Positions 1-5,663 of a DNA stretch of 5,692 bases are shown one piece after another (position 1 is the stretch's first letter; every line of letters begins with the position of its first letter). The notes beneath the pieces are model-generated. The model ran no database searches. It had not been told where the DNA came from and was given only the letters and a program-made list of their open reading frames with translations. This DNA is from Pseudomonadota bacterium (GTDB lineage: Bacteria; Pseudomonadota; Alphaproteobacteria; Acetobacterales; Acetobacteraceae), in contig JAJZCS010000147.1 in NCBI GenBank assembly GCA_021829055.1, positions 1 to 5,692 of the forward strand. The letters are read 5' to 3'. The translations under genes and the position numbers were made by a program.

Positions 1-387
1 TTCGCCGACGAAAAGCACGCATCGGCCGGAAGAACGCCATCACCTGGCGCTGGGCGCGGCTCTGGTCATGCCCGTCTGCAACGCCGCGGCGATGAGCCTG
101 CACCTGGCCGAGATCAGCCGCGCCGTGGCGTTGGCATTGCAGCGGCGAGAACCTCAAAGCACCAGAAAACATCACCCTACCTACGGCTACCTCATTACGC
201 TCCCGAATTGAACCCACAAGAAAGCATCTGGCCGTATCTCCGGCAAAACTATCTTGCCAACAGCGCCTTCAAAGACTCAAATGCCATCATCAATGCCTGC
301 TGTGGCGCCTGGAACAGCCTGATCAAACAGAAAGACAAAATAGCATCAATCGCTACACGAAGCCGGGAATTACAGGTCATGAATTAA
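1..387 (+). pseudogene. IS630-family transposase, C-terminal remnant (frameshifted, internally deleted)
   Basis: This is the end of a DDE transposase of the IS630/Tc1-mariner type, cut by the window edge. Three frames carry family-like sequence in order. Frame 1 opens with FADE, perhaps the remains of the first catalytic Asp motif. Frame 2 (about 53-135) gives AALVMPVCNAAAMSLHLAEI, the block before the second catalytic Asp. Frame 3 (about 153-179) gives LKAPENITL. Frame 1 then resumes with LRLPHYAPELNP, holding the catalytic Glu, and runs to TAA at 385-387. One extra C near 180 explains the last frame change. The block carrying the second catalytic Asp (usually a LDQAGWH-like motif) is missing between about 135 and 153. 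The product cannot be active. IS630 remnants are normally recognisable by this C-terminal block, so the family call is fairly safe. Confidence 0.85.
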
Positions 388-500
388 TGCCGGTGGTATG
401 AGTCGGCAGCGCGCCACGGCTACAGGCGTCTCAGCAGCATAACCAGCCGACGCAAGCCACCTCGGTTGTGGTGGCCGATGAGACGGCAGAAATTATGTCA
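388..500. other. Intergenic gap without recognisable gene
   Basis: This stretch lies between the end of the IS630 remnant and the stop codon of the convergent ATPase gene. Its first bases probably include the right end of the IS630 element, but I cannot place an inverted repeat because the other end is outside the window. A plus-strand frame (…ATSVVVADETAEIMSS…) runs to a TGA near 520 and has no recognisable start or family. I see no clear terminator for either flanking gene. Confidence 0.4.
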
Positions 501-2375
501 TCAAGCCAGATGAGGATGTGAATCCGCGTTGATGGGGTGAGCGTAGCTGTTGCCGAGCACACGCAGGGCGTTCACAATTACGGCTACGTCGATCACCTCC
601 TGCAATAATGCGCCAGCCACAGGCGGGAGATATCCTAGACCCGCGCACGCCATCGCCGCGAATGACAGCCCCATGCCAGCTACAATGGATTGGATAGCGA
701 TTTGTCTTGCTCGCCTGGCAATCACCACCGCCTCGACCACCCGGTCAAGACGATCAATCATCAACACGACGTCAGCCGCTTCAGCTGCTGCTGCTGTTCC
801 CCGCGCGCCCATTGCCACACCAATATCCGCCGTTGCTAAAGCCGGCGCATCATTGATGCCGTCGCCGATCATCATGGTTATGCCACGACGTCGTTCGGCT
901 TGGGTCAAGGCAATCTTGTCGCTAGGCGACAATTCAGGATAGACTGCATCTAGTCTGAGGCGCTCACCGATCTTTTGTGCAGGTTCGCGGCGATCTCCTG
1001 TGATCATGACCAAGCGCTTGAAACCGGCCCGTCGCAACGCAAGTATCGCGTTCGCCGCATCAGGGCGTTCCGTATCAGTTAGGAGCAAAACCCCGACCAA
1101 CTGACCATCCACAGCAACCCAGCATGCTGCCGCCGCGAGTCGCGCCTGCCGCGCGACTGCGCCATATACTGGCACGGTGATCCCGGCAGCGGTCAGAAAG
1201 GCTTCACTACCAACGATGACACGTAGGCCGTCGACCGTTCCCATTACCCCGCTGCCGTGGGTCTCGCTGAATTTCGTCGGTACGCTCAATGGTCCGCGCG
1301 CACTGCCCGCCCGAGTGATGGCGAGAGCCACCGTATGCTGCGATAGCTGTTCGAGGGATGCAGCGAGGTGCAGAGTCATATCGGCACTAAATCCCTCTAA
1401 GGTTAGGAGGTTGGTAACCTGAGGGGATCCGGTAGTAAGCGTCCCTGTCTTATCAAAAAGGGCAACGTTCGCACGCGAAAGTCGCTCCAGCGCACCCCCT
1501 CCTTTGATGATTACTCCACGCTTCGCTGCACGGGAAATTCCGCAGATTAATGCAACTGGCGTCGCGAGGATCAACGGGCAAGGCGTCGCCACTACAAGTA
1601 CCGCGAGCGCCCGCACCGGATCGTTGGTCCAGACCCAAGCAAAAAAACAAGAAACCAACGTGACGCCGAGAAATCCAAGTGCCCAACGATCAGCAAGGCG
1701 TGCCATCGGTGGGCGTTCGCGCTCCGCGGTCTGAACTAAGCGGATTATTGCGGCGTACGTGCTGTGTTCAGCGGTCTCTGTGCTTCGCATTGTGAAAGGC
1801 CCGTCATGATTCAACACGCCGCTTCGAATCGCTTTGCCATCATGTCGTGTAACCGGAAGCACCTCACCGGTCAGTGCCGATTCGTCCAGTACTGCCGGCC
1901 CTTGCTCGACAGTTCCATCGACGGGCACGATTTCGCCTGGTTTAACCAGCAGCAGATCGCCAATTGCTACCGCGCCGATTGGGACATCAATTATAACGGG
2001 TCCGTCGAGTCGGTGGCTGCTGACAGGGGTTCGTGACACCAGGGCTGCAAGCTCCCGGCGTGCCTTTGCGTTGGCATACTCTTCGAGGGAATTGCCGCCA
2101 GCGACCATCGCAGCGATGATAATACCGGCTAGGAGATGGTTAAGAGCGATTGATGCCACGATCGCAAGCAGTGCAATCAGGTCAACGCCAAGCGCGCCTC
2201 GTCGTATCCCGTTTACAAAATCAAGCAGGACACTTAGCGCTACGATGACCGCTGGTACGATCCAAGTAACTCTAGGCACATTTTGGAAGCCGAATACCTG
2301 CCCGATAAAGCCAGCAATTAGACCGGCGGTGACCAGTCCGAGGATGATTGTTCGCAAATATTTACGGAGTAACAT
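501..2375 (-). CDS. Heavy-metal-translocating P1B-type ATPase, CPL subtype
   Basis: This 624-residue inner-membrane pump would export or move a transition metal ion at the cost of ATP. Seen in the protein: membrane segments at about 8-30, 36-56, 62-97, 232-250 and 255-280; the actuator motif TGE at 169-171; CPL at 266-268 in the membrane metal site; the phosphorylation motif DKTGT at 308-312 (D308); TGD at 459-461; the hinge motif GDGINDAP at 504-511; and two C-terminal segments at about 563-606, with the block QEVIDVAVIVNALR. There is no N-terminal HMA metal-binding domain. The usual His-Pro of the nucleotide domain is His-Thr (H347-T348), which I recall as a feature of the CPL group. The length suits a full-length pump without HMA. 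The ATG at 2373-2375 has no Shine-Dalgarno sequence and lies inside the end of the upstream VIT reading frame, so initiation is probably by translational coupling. The metal cannot be told from sequence; a VIT neighbour hints at iron, manganese or a similar divalent ion. Confidence 0.93.
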   Translation of the reverse strand: MLLRKYLRTIILGLVTAGLIAGFIGQVFGFQNVPRVTWIVPAVIVALSVLLDFVNGIRRGALGVDLIALLAIVASIALNHLLAGIIIAAMVAGGNSLEEYANAKARRELAALVSRTPVSSHRLDGPVIIDVPIGAVAIGDLLLVKPGEIVPVDGTVEQGPAVLDESALTGEVLPVTRHDGKAIRSGVLNHDGPFTMRSTETAEHSTYAAIIRLVQTAERERPPMARLADRWALGFLGVTLVSCFFAWVWTNDPVRALAVLVVATPCPLILATPVALICGISRAAKRGVIIKGGGALERLSRANVALFDKTGTLTTGSPQVTNLLTLEGFSADMTLHLAASLEQLSQHTVALAITRAGSARGPLSVPTKFSETHGSGVMGTVDGLRVIVGSEAFLTAAGITVPVYGAVARQARLAAAACWVAVDGQLVGVLLLTDTERPDAANAILALRRAGFKRLVMITGDRREPAQKIGERLRLDAVYPELSPSDKIALTQAERRRGITMMIGDGINDAPALATADIGVAMGARGTAAAAEAADVVLMIDRLDRVVEAVVIARRARQIAIQSIVAGMGLSFAAMACAGLGYLPPVAGALLQEVIDVAVIVNALRVLGNSYAHPINADSHPHLA

Positions 2376-2466
2376 TAGGAGACGTTCGACTGATGACTGA
2401 ACATAGGCATGCCCTTGTTATTGCGTAAAGCGCGAATAGCGCTCCGATACCCGTTGTCACGGTCAT
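2362..2466 (-). CDS. Possible reinitiation ORF (VIT tail, 34 aa) coupled to the ATPase
   Basis: After the TGA in the VIT fragment the same frame offers ATG at 2464-2466, preceded by GAGGAG (2475-2480 on the plus strand as ctcctc) with eight bases between. The 34-residue product starts MTVTTGIGALFALYAITRA and is the last membrane segment of the VIT protein plus a short tail. Its TAA at 2362-2364 lies inside the ATPase gene, so terminating ribosomes would sit over the ATPase start at 2375. That the peptide does anything itself is doubtful. A role in carrying ribosomes to the ATPase start is an inference from the overlap and from the lack of any ribosome binding site before 2375. Confidence 0.35.
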   Translation of the reverse strand: MTVTTGIGALFALYAITRACLCSVISRTSPNVTP

Positions 2467-2474
2467 AGCCAGAG

Positions 2475-2480
2475 CTCCTC
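2475..2480 (-). promoter_or_regulatory. Shine-Dalgarno sequence GAGGAG after the VIT nonsense codon
   Basis: The minus strand reads TGAGGAG, so this purine run starts inside the TGA stop codon itself. Spacing to the ATG at 2464-2466 is eight bases, which suits ribosome reinitiation. In an intact VIT gene the corresponding sequence would read TGGGGAG, so the nonsense change would also have improved the match to the anti-Shine-Dalgarno sequence. Confidence 0.4.
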
Positions 2481-2773
2481 AGAACCTTACCCGGATCGTC
2501 GGTTTAACCAGCTTTGCATCGCCGATGCGCGCGTCGATCAGACCCAGAAAGACGAGGAACAAAAGCAATCCTGATGCAATGGCTTGTATCCTCATATTTG
2601 AAGGTGCGGTGAGAATCGTGAGAATCAAAAACAATGGCGCCGCGGCGCGAGCCGTGAACTCCTCGGCTGAGGTCAATGCGGCCATTATGAGCGTTGTAGC
2701 CGATATGTCGGATATACCTAATTCCTCGCGTGCATGCGCTGCTACGGAGTCTTTGACCATAAGTTGACGAGCG

Positions 2774-2798
2774 GGTGGCGCCTTGAATTGTGTGGAAA
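2774..2798 (+). repeat. Left terminal inverted repeat of the IS256-family element
   Basis: The sequence begins ggtggcgccttgaattg and ends tgtggaaa. Compared with the reverse complement of 3586-3610 it matches at 22 of 25 positions, with mismatches at positions 8, 10 and 15. The outer GGTGGCG and the inner TGTGTGGAAA are identical at both ends. Confidence 0.88.
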
Positions 2799-2827
2799 TT
2801 GCCCGGGTGGCGTTTCCGGTTCGGGGA

Positions 2828-3441
2828 TCATGACGGGCAGGCGACGAGATCAAGATGCATTGAGGCGGGTGGCTCTCGGAGGGTCCGCCACCCGTCGACC
2901 TTGCGCAGGGTGATTTTGCCGGATGCGAGTAACGACCAAAACAGCATTGCGGCGGTTTCGGCTGATGGCAGGACGGTCTGGGTCTTGATCCGGCGCTTGA
3001 ACTCCCCGTGCATGGCCTCGAAGGAATGGGGAGCAGGTTTCGGTGCTTGTGAACGTGCAGCGCTGGGTTGGCACATCCGGCCACAGGCTGGCCAAGGCGC
3101 GTTTGAGGTCGGCCCCGCCGTCGATCAGCAGCAGTTCCGGGGTTCGCAGACCGCGCGCGATCAGATCATCGAGCACGATGCGCCAGGCGTCTTCGCTGTT
3201 GCCCCCCATGTTTTTGGCCGCCAGCAGCAGCTTCTGCCCGTCGCGCCGAACCCCGAGCATGACCAGCAGCGAGATGTTGGTCGCTTCCCGGTCGAGCCGG
3301 ACCTTTTCACCACCGTGCCGTTGAGGATCAGCCGGACGATGTCGTCATCGGCTAGGCTGCGCCGGTTCCAGTTTTCCCAGACCGGCCTTCACCTTGCGTT
3401 AGGTGCGACTGACCACGTCCTTGCCCACCGCACTCTTGAAC
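2828..3441 (-). pseudogene. IS256-family (mutator-type) transposase, multiply broken
   Basis: Family-like blocks occur in order on the minus strand, in changing frames. KSAVGKDVVSRT ends in a TAA (near 3400) where relatives read Trp-Arg-Lys. RLILNGTVV (near 3330) carries Asn where the first catalytic Asp is expected. After a frameshift comes VRLDREATNISLLVMLGVRR and the long block GQKLLLAAKNMGG…ELLLIDGGADLKRALASLWP, with the second catalytic Asp (LIDG). A frameshift follows at QRCT, then HKHRNLL. The sequence then jumps to FEAMHGEFKRRIKTQTVLPS…WSLLASGKITLRKVDGW and a stop at 2828. About 90 residues normally present between HKHRNLL and the ERLHEEFKRR block are deleted, and most of the N-terminus is gone. 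No active transposase can be made from this copy. Confidence 0.88.
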
Positions 3442-3569
3442 AACGCCCAAAATGCCCACTTCACACGCCGTTTCCACCTTAATTCCACCCGGCGTTGGTC
3501 CTCACCGCAGGAGGCAGTTCACTCCCTCGGCGCTCCAACGTCGAGCCTGGTGGTTGAACCCACCCGGAG

Positions 3570-3578
3570 ATTATACCA
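3570..3578 (-). promoter_or_regulatory. Extended -10 promoter element (TGGTATAAT) in the IS256-family right end
   Basis: The minus strand carries TATAAT preceded by TG and one base, a perfect extended -10. It lies just inside the right inverted repeat and points toward the transposase. No good TTGACA-like hexamer stands 16-18 bases upstream, which extended -10 promoters can tolerate. It is most simply the transposase promoter. Because the IS reads in the same direction as the VIT tail and the ATPase, transcripts starting here could also run into them. Confidence 0.5.
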
Positions 3579-3585
3579 ACCAGAT

Positions 3586-3610
3586 TTTCCACACACTTCA
3601 CGACGCCACC
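3586..3610 (-). repeat. Right terminal inverted repeat of the IS256-family element
   Basis: Read on the minus strand it begins ggtggcgtcgtgaagtg and ends tgtggaaa, matching the left end at 22 of 25 positions. The transposase remnant reads inward from this end. Confidence 0.88.
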
Positions 3611-3705
3611 AGTCTCCAGCGCTTAGAACTATCCCAATGACGTTCGGATGAAGCTTGCAGGAATTTCGGAGGATCTAAACTTTTGCTGACTTCACCTACG
3701 TTCAT
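3611..3705 (-). pseudogene. Possible N-terminal fragment of the VIT1/CCC1-family gene
   Basis: From ATG at 3703-3705 the minus strand reads MNVGEVSKSLDPPKFLQASS, then ERHWDSSKRWRL, before entering the IS256-family end, where the frame stops at TGA (3598-3600). The string ERHWDSSKRW at about residue 21 resembles the N-terminal block of many VIT1/CCC1 proteins (Glu-x-His, a Ser-rich stretch, then a Trp before the first membrane helix). The C-terminal half of a VIT gene lies on the same strand on the other side of the IS. No Shine-Dalgarno sequence is visible before this ATG. The match is short and could be chance, so the call rests mainly on position and strand. Confidence 0.35.
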
Positions 3706-3793
3706 AGTCGATGACGAAAACTATGAGTTCGAGAGTAAGGCGACATTGTATTTCACGCGCGCCCCTCCGTTACCGAGTTTGGGCACTATCAAG

Positions 3794-4198
3794 TTAACGT
3801 AAAAAGCACCAGATTTGGTGCTTTGGTCTGACCTGACATCCGGGCCGTGATCGCCTGTTCCCCACCGAAGTAGGGATTGGTCGATCTCGGGTCGGCGGTG
3901 GAACCCCTCCCACCGGATCGGGTGCTGAGAGCACCCTTCGCTCGCGGAACTGGCGCACCAATTCGGCGAGGACTGACGCCTTCGGCTGGAACACGGAACC
4001 GATAGACAGTGCACGGAGCTGTCCGATGTTCCGTGCCGCATTGACATCGGCGTTCACCTGTTGGCCGCACCATAGACACCGGACGGGGCTCTGTGATGGG
4101 CGATTTCGCTTGTCCACGTATCCGCAGCACGCGATCTTTGGGCCACTGAAAACTGGAACGAGCCACGTTGCGTGTTTTTGGCGCATGAAAGTAGTCAT
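3794..4198 (-). pseudogene. IS200/IS605-family TnpB, C-terminal zinc-finger remnant
   Basis: TnpB is the RNA-guided nuclease of IS200/IS605 and IS607 elements. This fragment keeps the end of the family signature: CCGYVDKRNRPSQ, then VRCLWCGQQVNADVNAARNI at about 4020-4110. That covers most of the four-Cys zinc finger and the last RuvC Asp (ADVNAARN). The second CxxC pair is intact. The first pair is damaged: two adjacent Cys precede Gly, but the expected Cys three residues before that Gly position is replaced. Everything N-terminal of this, including the first two RuvC acidic residues, is absent. The sequence upstream (MTTFMRQKHATWLVPVFSGP) does not look like TnpB. After ARNI the frame runs on for about 70 residues without family features, and this stretch probably belongs to the element's right end. 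It begins 12 bases beyond the aroC stop codon. The product is certainly not a nuclease. Confidence 0.82.
3803..3824 (-). terminator. Hairpin followed by T-run: Rho-independent terminator or IS605 right-end hairpin
   Basis: On the minus strand AAAGCACCA and TGGTGCTTT form a perfect nine-base stem around the loop AATC, and the right arm runs straight into a five-T tract (positions 3805 down to 3801). This is the geometry of an intrinsic terminator for transcripts coming from the TnpB remnant or aroC. IS200/IS605 elements also carry subterminal hairpins at their right end, which is where this hairpin lies relative to tnpB, so it may serve or have served both roles. Confidence 0.6.
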
Positions 4199-4210
4199 GG
4201 TCGTTTGTAC

Positions 4211-5320
4211 CTAGTCCTTGGAAGGCAAGACTGGCGTTATTGGGCGCACACCGCATTGGGCGCGATGACGGAGAAGATGGTCTGCCAGGACGCAGGCCAT
4301 CATTGCTTCGCCAACGGGCACCGCGCGGATGCCTACGCAGGGGTCATGCCGACCTGTGGTTTTGATTTCGACGTCGGTCCCGGAGGCGTCAACAGTACGC
4401 AGGGGCGTGAGTAACGAACTCGTCGGTTTCACAGCGAATCGTACAATGATCGGCTGGCCTGTTGAGATACCGCCCAGCACGCCACCAGCATGATTACTGA
4501 GAAAATGCACCGAACCATTTGAGTTCATCCGCATCTCATCGGCGTTTTGCTCGCCGCGCAGACCTGCTGTTGCGAACCCGTCACCGAGTTCAACTCCCTT
4601 TACTGCGTTAATGCTCATCATGGCGCTCGCGAGATCGGCATCAAGCTTTCCATATACTGGGGCTCCGAGCCCTGGAGGAACACCTTCAGCAATGATCTCG
4701 ACGATTGCGCCTATGGAACTTCCTGCTTTCCTAACAGCATCTAATTGCTCAGCCCACGAAGCTGCGGCGATTGCATCTGGGCAGAAGAATGCGTTCTGCT
4801 CCGTCTGGTTCCAGTCGAATCGTGCGCGGTCGATCGATTGGGTGCCCAGTTGGATCAGGGCGCCTCGAATTTTGATCGAATTTCCTAGTACCTTGCGAGC
4901 GATTGCGCCCGCGGCAACGCGCATAGCGGTTTCACGCGCCGAAGATCGCCCTCCGCCGCGTGGATCGCGGATTCCGTATTTCCAGATGTAGGTCAGGTCG
5001 GCATGGCCAGGCCGAAACTGATCGGCGATACTGCTGTAATCTCTCGAGCGTTGGTCAACGTTTTCAATGAGAAGTGCGATCGGTGTACCTGTCGTCTGAC
5101 CTTCAAAAACTCCTGATAGAATTTGAACGTGATCTGGTTCCTGGCGCTGGGTGGTGAAGCGCGACTGGCCCGGACGCCTGCGATCCAGAAAAGGCTGAAT
5201 GTCCGCCTCGCTAAGCGGCATGAGTGGTGGGGCGCCGTCGATGACGCAACCGATGGCCGGACCGTGGCTTTCACCCCAAGTGGTGACGCGAAACATTGTA
5301 CCAAAGGTATTATAAGACAT
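4211..5320 (-). CDS. aroC: Chorismate synthase
   Basis: AroC converts 5-enolpyruvylshikimate-3-phosphate to chorismate, the last step of the shikimate pathway, using reduced FMN in the cytoplasm. From the chosen start the protein has 369 residues, normal for the family. Visible signatures are [17 protein letters not shown] (His19), [17 protein letters not shown] (48-63), GHADLTY at 105-111 (His106), [18 protein letters not shown] (122-139), the [20 protein letters not shown] region (265-284) with SNHAGG, and [18 protein letters not shown] (323-340, Asp326). All motifs are present and unbroken. I chose ATG 5318-5320 because [19 protein letters not shown] is the canonical N-terminus and AAGGGA lies eight bases upstream. 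A longer frame to 5443 and beyond is only IS5 debris in phase. The last dozen residues ([12 protein letters not shown]) extend past the usual RHRAQCG end and may be native or derived from the adjacent TnpB-element junction. Confidence 0.96.
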   Translation of the reverse strand: MSYNTFGTMFRVTTWGESHGPAIGCVIDGAPPLMPLSEADIQPFLDRRRPGQSRFTTQRQEPDHVQILSGVFEGQTTGTPIALLIENVDQRSRDYSSIADQFRPGHADLTYIWKYGIRDPRGGGRSSARETAMRVAAGAIARKVLGNSIKIRGALIQLGTQSIDRARFDWNQTEQNAFFCPDAIAAASWAEQLDAVRKAGSSIGAIVEIIAEGVPPGLGAPVYGKLDADLASAMMSINAVKGVELGDGFATAGLRGEQNADEMRMNSNGSVHFLSNHAGGVLGGISTGQPIIVRFAVKPTSSLLTPLRTVDASGTDVEIKTTGRHDPCVGIRAVPVGEAMMACVLADHLLRHRAQCGVRPITPVLPSKD

Positions 5321-5343
5321 GGATGGATCCCTTAGGGTCTGAC

Positions 5344-5355
5344 TCGTAATTACGA
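5344..5355. repeat. Perfect 12-bp palindrome upstream of aroC
   Basis: TCGTAATTACGA is a perfect inverted repeat located 24-35 bases upstream of the aroC start codon, in the AT-rich gap between the IS5 remnant and the gene. It could be an operator or part of a promoter, or chance. No convincing -35/-10 pair can be placed around it; TTGTCG about 20 bases further upstream on the minus strand lacks a good partner. Confidence 0.35.
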
Positions 5356-5379
5356 CTAATTTTTTCATGTTCATGCGAC

Positions 5380-5571
5380 AAGTCTGACAGTTCGGCGGAT
5401 GGACGCCATGGGCAGCCTGCCGTCGCCTGATACTGGATGCCATCCCAGATGTCGCGCATGCTGTGGAGATGGGTGGCCGCTCGACCGTGCCCCCGCGCGC
5501 CAGGAACGGTGCAATGATCTCCCACTCCCCGTCAGTGCTGTCGCCTGCATACCGCAGCGCGCTCCTGTCAT
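5380..5571 (-). pseudogene. IS5-family transposase, N-terminal remnant (frameshifted)
   Basis: Reading the minus strand from about 5571, one frame gives [20 protein letters not shown], the typical N-terminal block of IS5-family (IS1031/IS427-like) transposases, in which a Thr-Asp-x-Glu-Trp motif is followed by a Pro-Leu stretch. A second frame then gives [20 protein letters not shown] (about 5415-5465), matching the next conserved block with its …GCQWR-like end. At least one frameshift separates the two, and another lies between the ATG at 5569-5571 and the first block. The sequence degenerates after GCPWR, and the entire catalytic DDE domain is missing. The first frame is in phase with aroC and stays open into it, which is why aroC can look longer than it is. 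The fragment stops roughly 60 bases before the aroC start. Confidence 0.72.
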
Positions 5572-5593
5572 GGTGTCGCCGTGTGATTTCAGA

Positions 5594-5604
5594 TCCCCTG
5601 GGGA
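5594..5604. repeat. Short hairpin TCCCC-T-GGGGA in the IS110/IS5 junction region
   Basis: Five-base perfect arms flank a single central base. It lies between the start of the IS5 remnant (5571) and the IS110-type gene (5669). It may be part of a structured RNA encoded by the IS110 left end, or of no consequence. A one-base loop cannot form as drawn, so if folded, at least one pair would open. Confidence 0.25.
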
Positions 5605-5658
5605 GTGGATAGCGGCCGGCGCTCTGGCAGAGTGAGGTCGCTCAACCACCCAATCTCT

Positions 5659-5663
5659 GGAGG
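5659..5663 (+). promoter_or_regulatory. Shine-Dalgarno sequence GGAGG of the IS110-type transposase
   Basis: GGAGG stands five bases before ATG 5669-5671. It is the main reason for accepting a gene start so close to the end of the window. Confidence 0.65.

Larger units (their letters stand above)
2362..2772 (-). pseudogene. VIT1/CCC1-family transporter, C-terminal part with in-frame TGA
   Basis: VIT1/CCC1 proteins are membrane transporters that move Fe2+ or Mn2+. The fragment reads ARQLMVKDSVAAHAREELGI from 2772 downward, matching the family block around HARDELGIS that precedes the C-terminal membrane helices. Hydrophobic segments follow (AAPLFLILTIL, then SGLLLFLVFLGLI). The frame hits TGA at 2479-2481 directly after IRVRF, then continues open as GALAMTVTTGIGALFALY to TAA at 2362-2364. 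Family members typically read RVxFWGALAMxxTxGIG here, so the TGA stands where TGG (Trp) is expected, a single G-to-A change. The last 14 bases overlap the start of the ATPase gene, as in a coupled operon. The N-terminal side is cut by the IS256-family inverted repeat at 2774. An open frame continues from the IS into this fragment (to about 3084), giving a chimeric ORF with no functional N-terminus. Loss of function is very likely. Confidence 0.8.
2774..3610 (-). mobile_element. IS256-family insertion sequence, internally deleted (about 837 bp)
   Basis: The element is bounded by inverted repeats (2774-2798 and 3586-3610) and contains pieces of an IS256-family transposase on the minus strand. 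Intact family members are usually about 1.3 kb, so several hundred bases are missing, from both the transposase N-terminus and its catalytic middle. IS256-family insertion normally duplicates 8-9 bases of target. The flanks here (tgacgagcg at 2765-2773, agtctccag at 3611-3619) do not match, so this is not a simple undisturbed insertion. The left end abuts the C-terminal VIT fragment, and the right end abuts a possible N-terminal VIT fragment. Confidence 0.85.

Noticed and set aside
1834..2400. A 188-codon plus-strand ORF, and a 130-codon one at 550-942
   Set aside because: Both lie opposite the intact ATPase gene, are rich in Ala, Ser, Arg and Thr as typical shadows, and match nothing I know.
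2479..2481. TGA in the VIT gene read as selenocysteine or recoded as Trp
   Set aside because: VIT proteins are not selenoproteins, no selenocysteine insertion hairpin is evident, and the gene is already truncated by the IS. Loss of function is simpler.
2479..3084. A 201-codon minus-strand ORF taken as one gene
   Set aside because: It joins one frame of the broken IS256 transposase, the IS end and the VIT fragment. Only the part below 2772 is VIT-like, so it is a chance fusion.
2790..3482. A 230-codon plus-strand ORF across the IS256-family element
   Set aside because: It is antisense to recognisable transposase blocks on the minus strand and has no family-like sequence of its own.
3794..4110. 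An active RNA-guided nuclease system
   Set aside because: Only the C-terminal zinc-finger end of TnpB remains. Two of the three RuvC acidic residues and the first zinc-finger Cys position are missing.
4211..5443. A longer aroC starting at 5443 (410 residues)
   Set aside because: The first 41 residues are IS5 remnant and spacer. The canonical chorismate synthase N-terminus and the AAGGGA site place the start at 5320.
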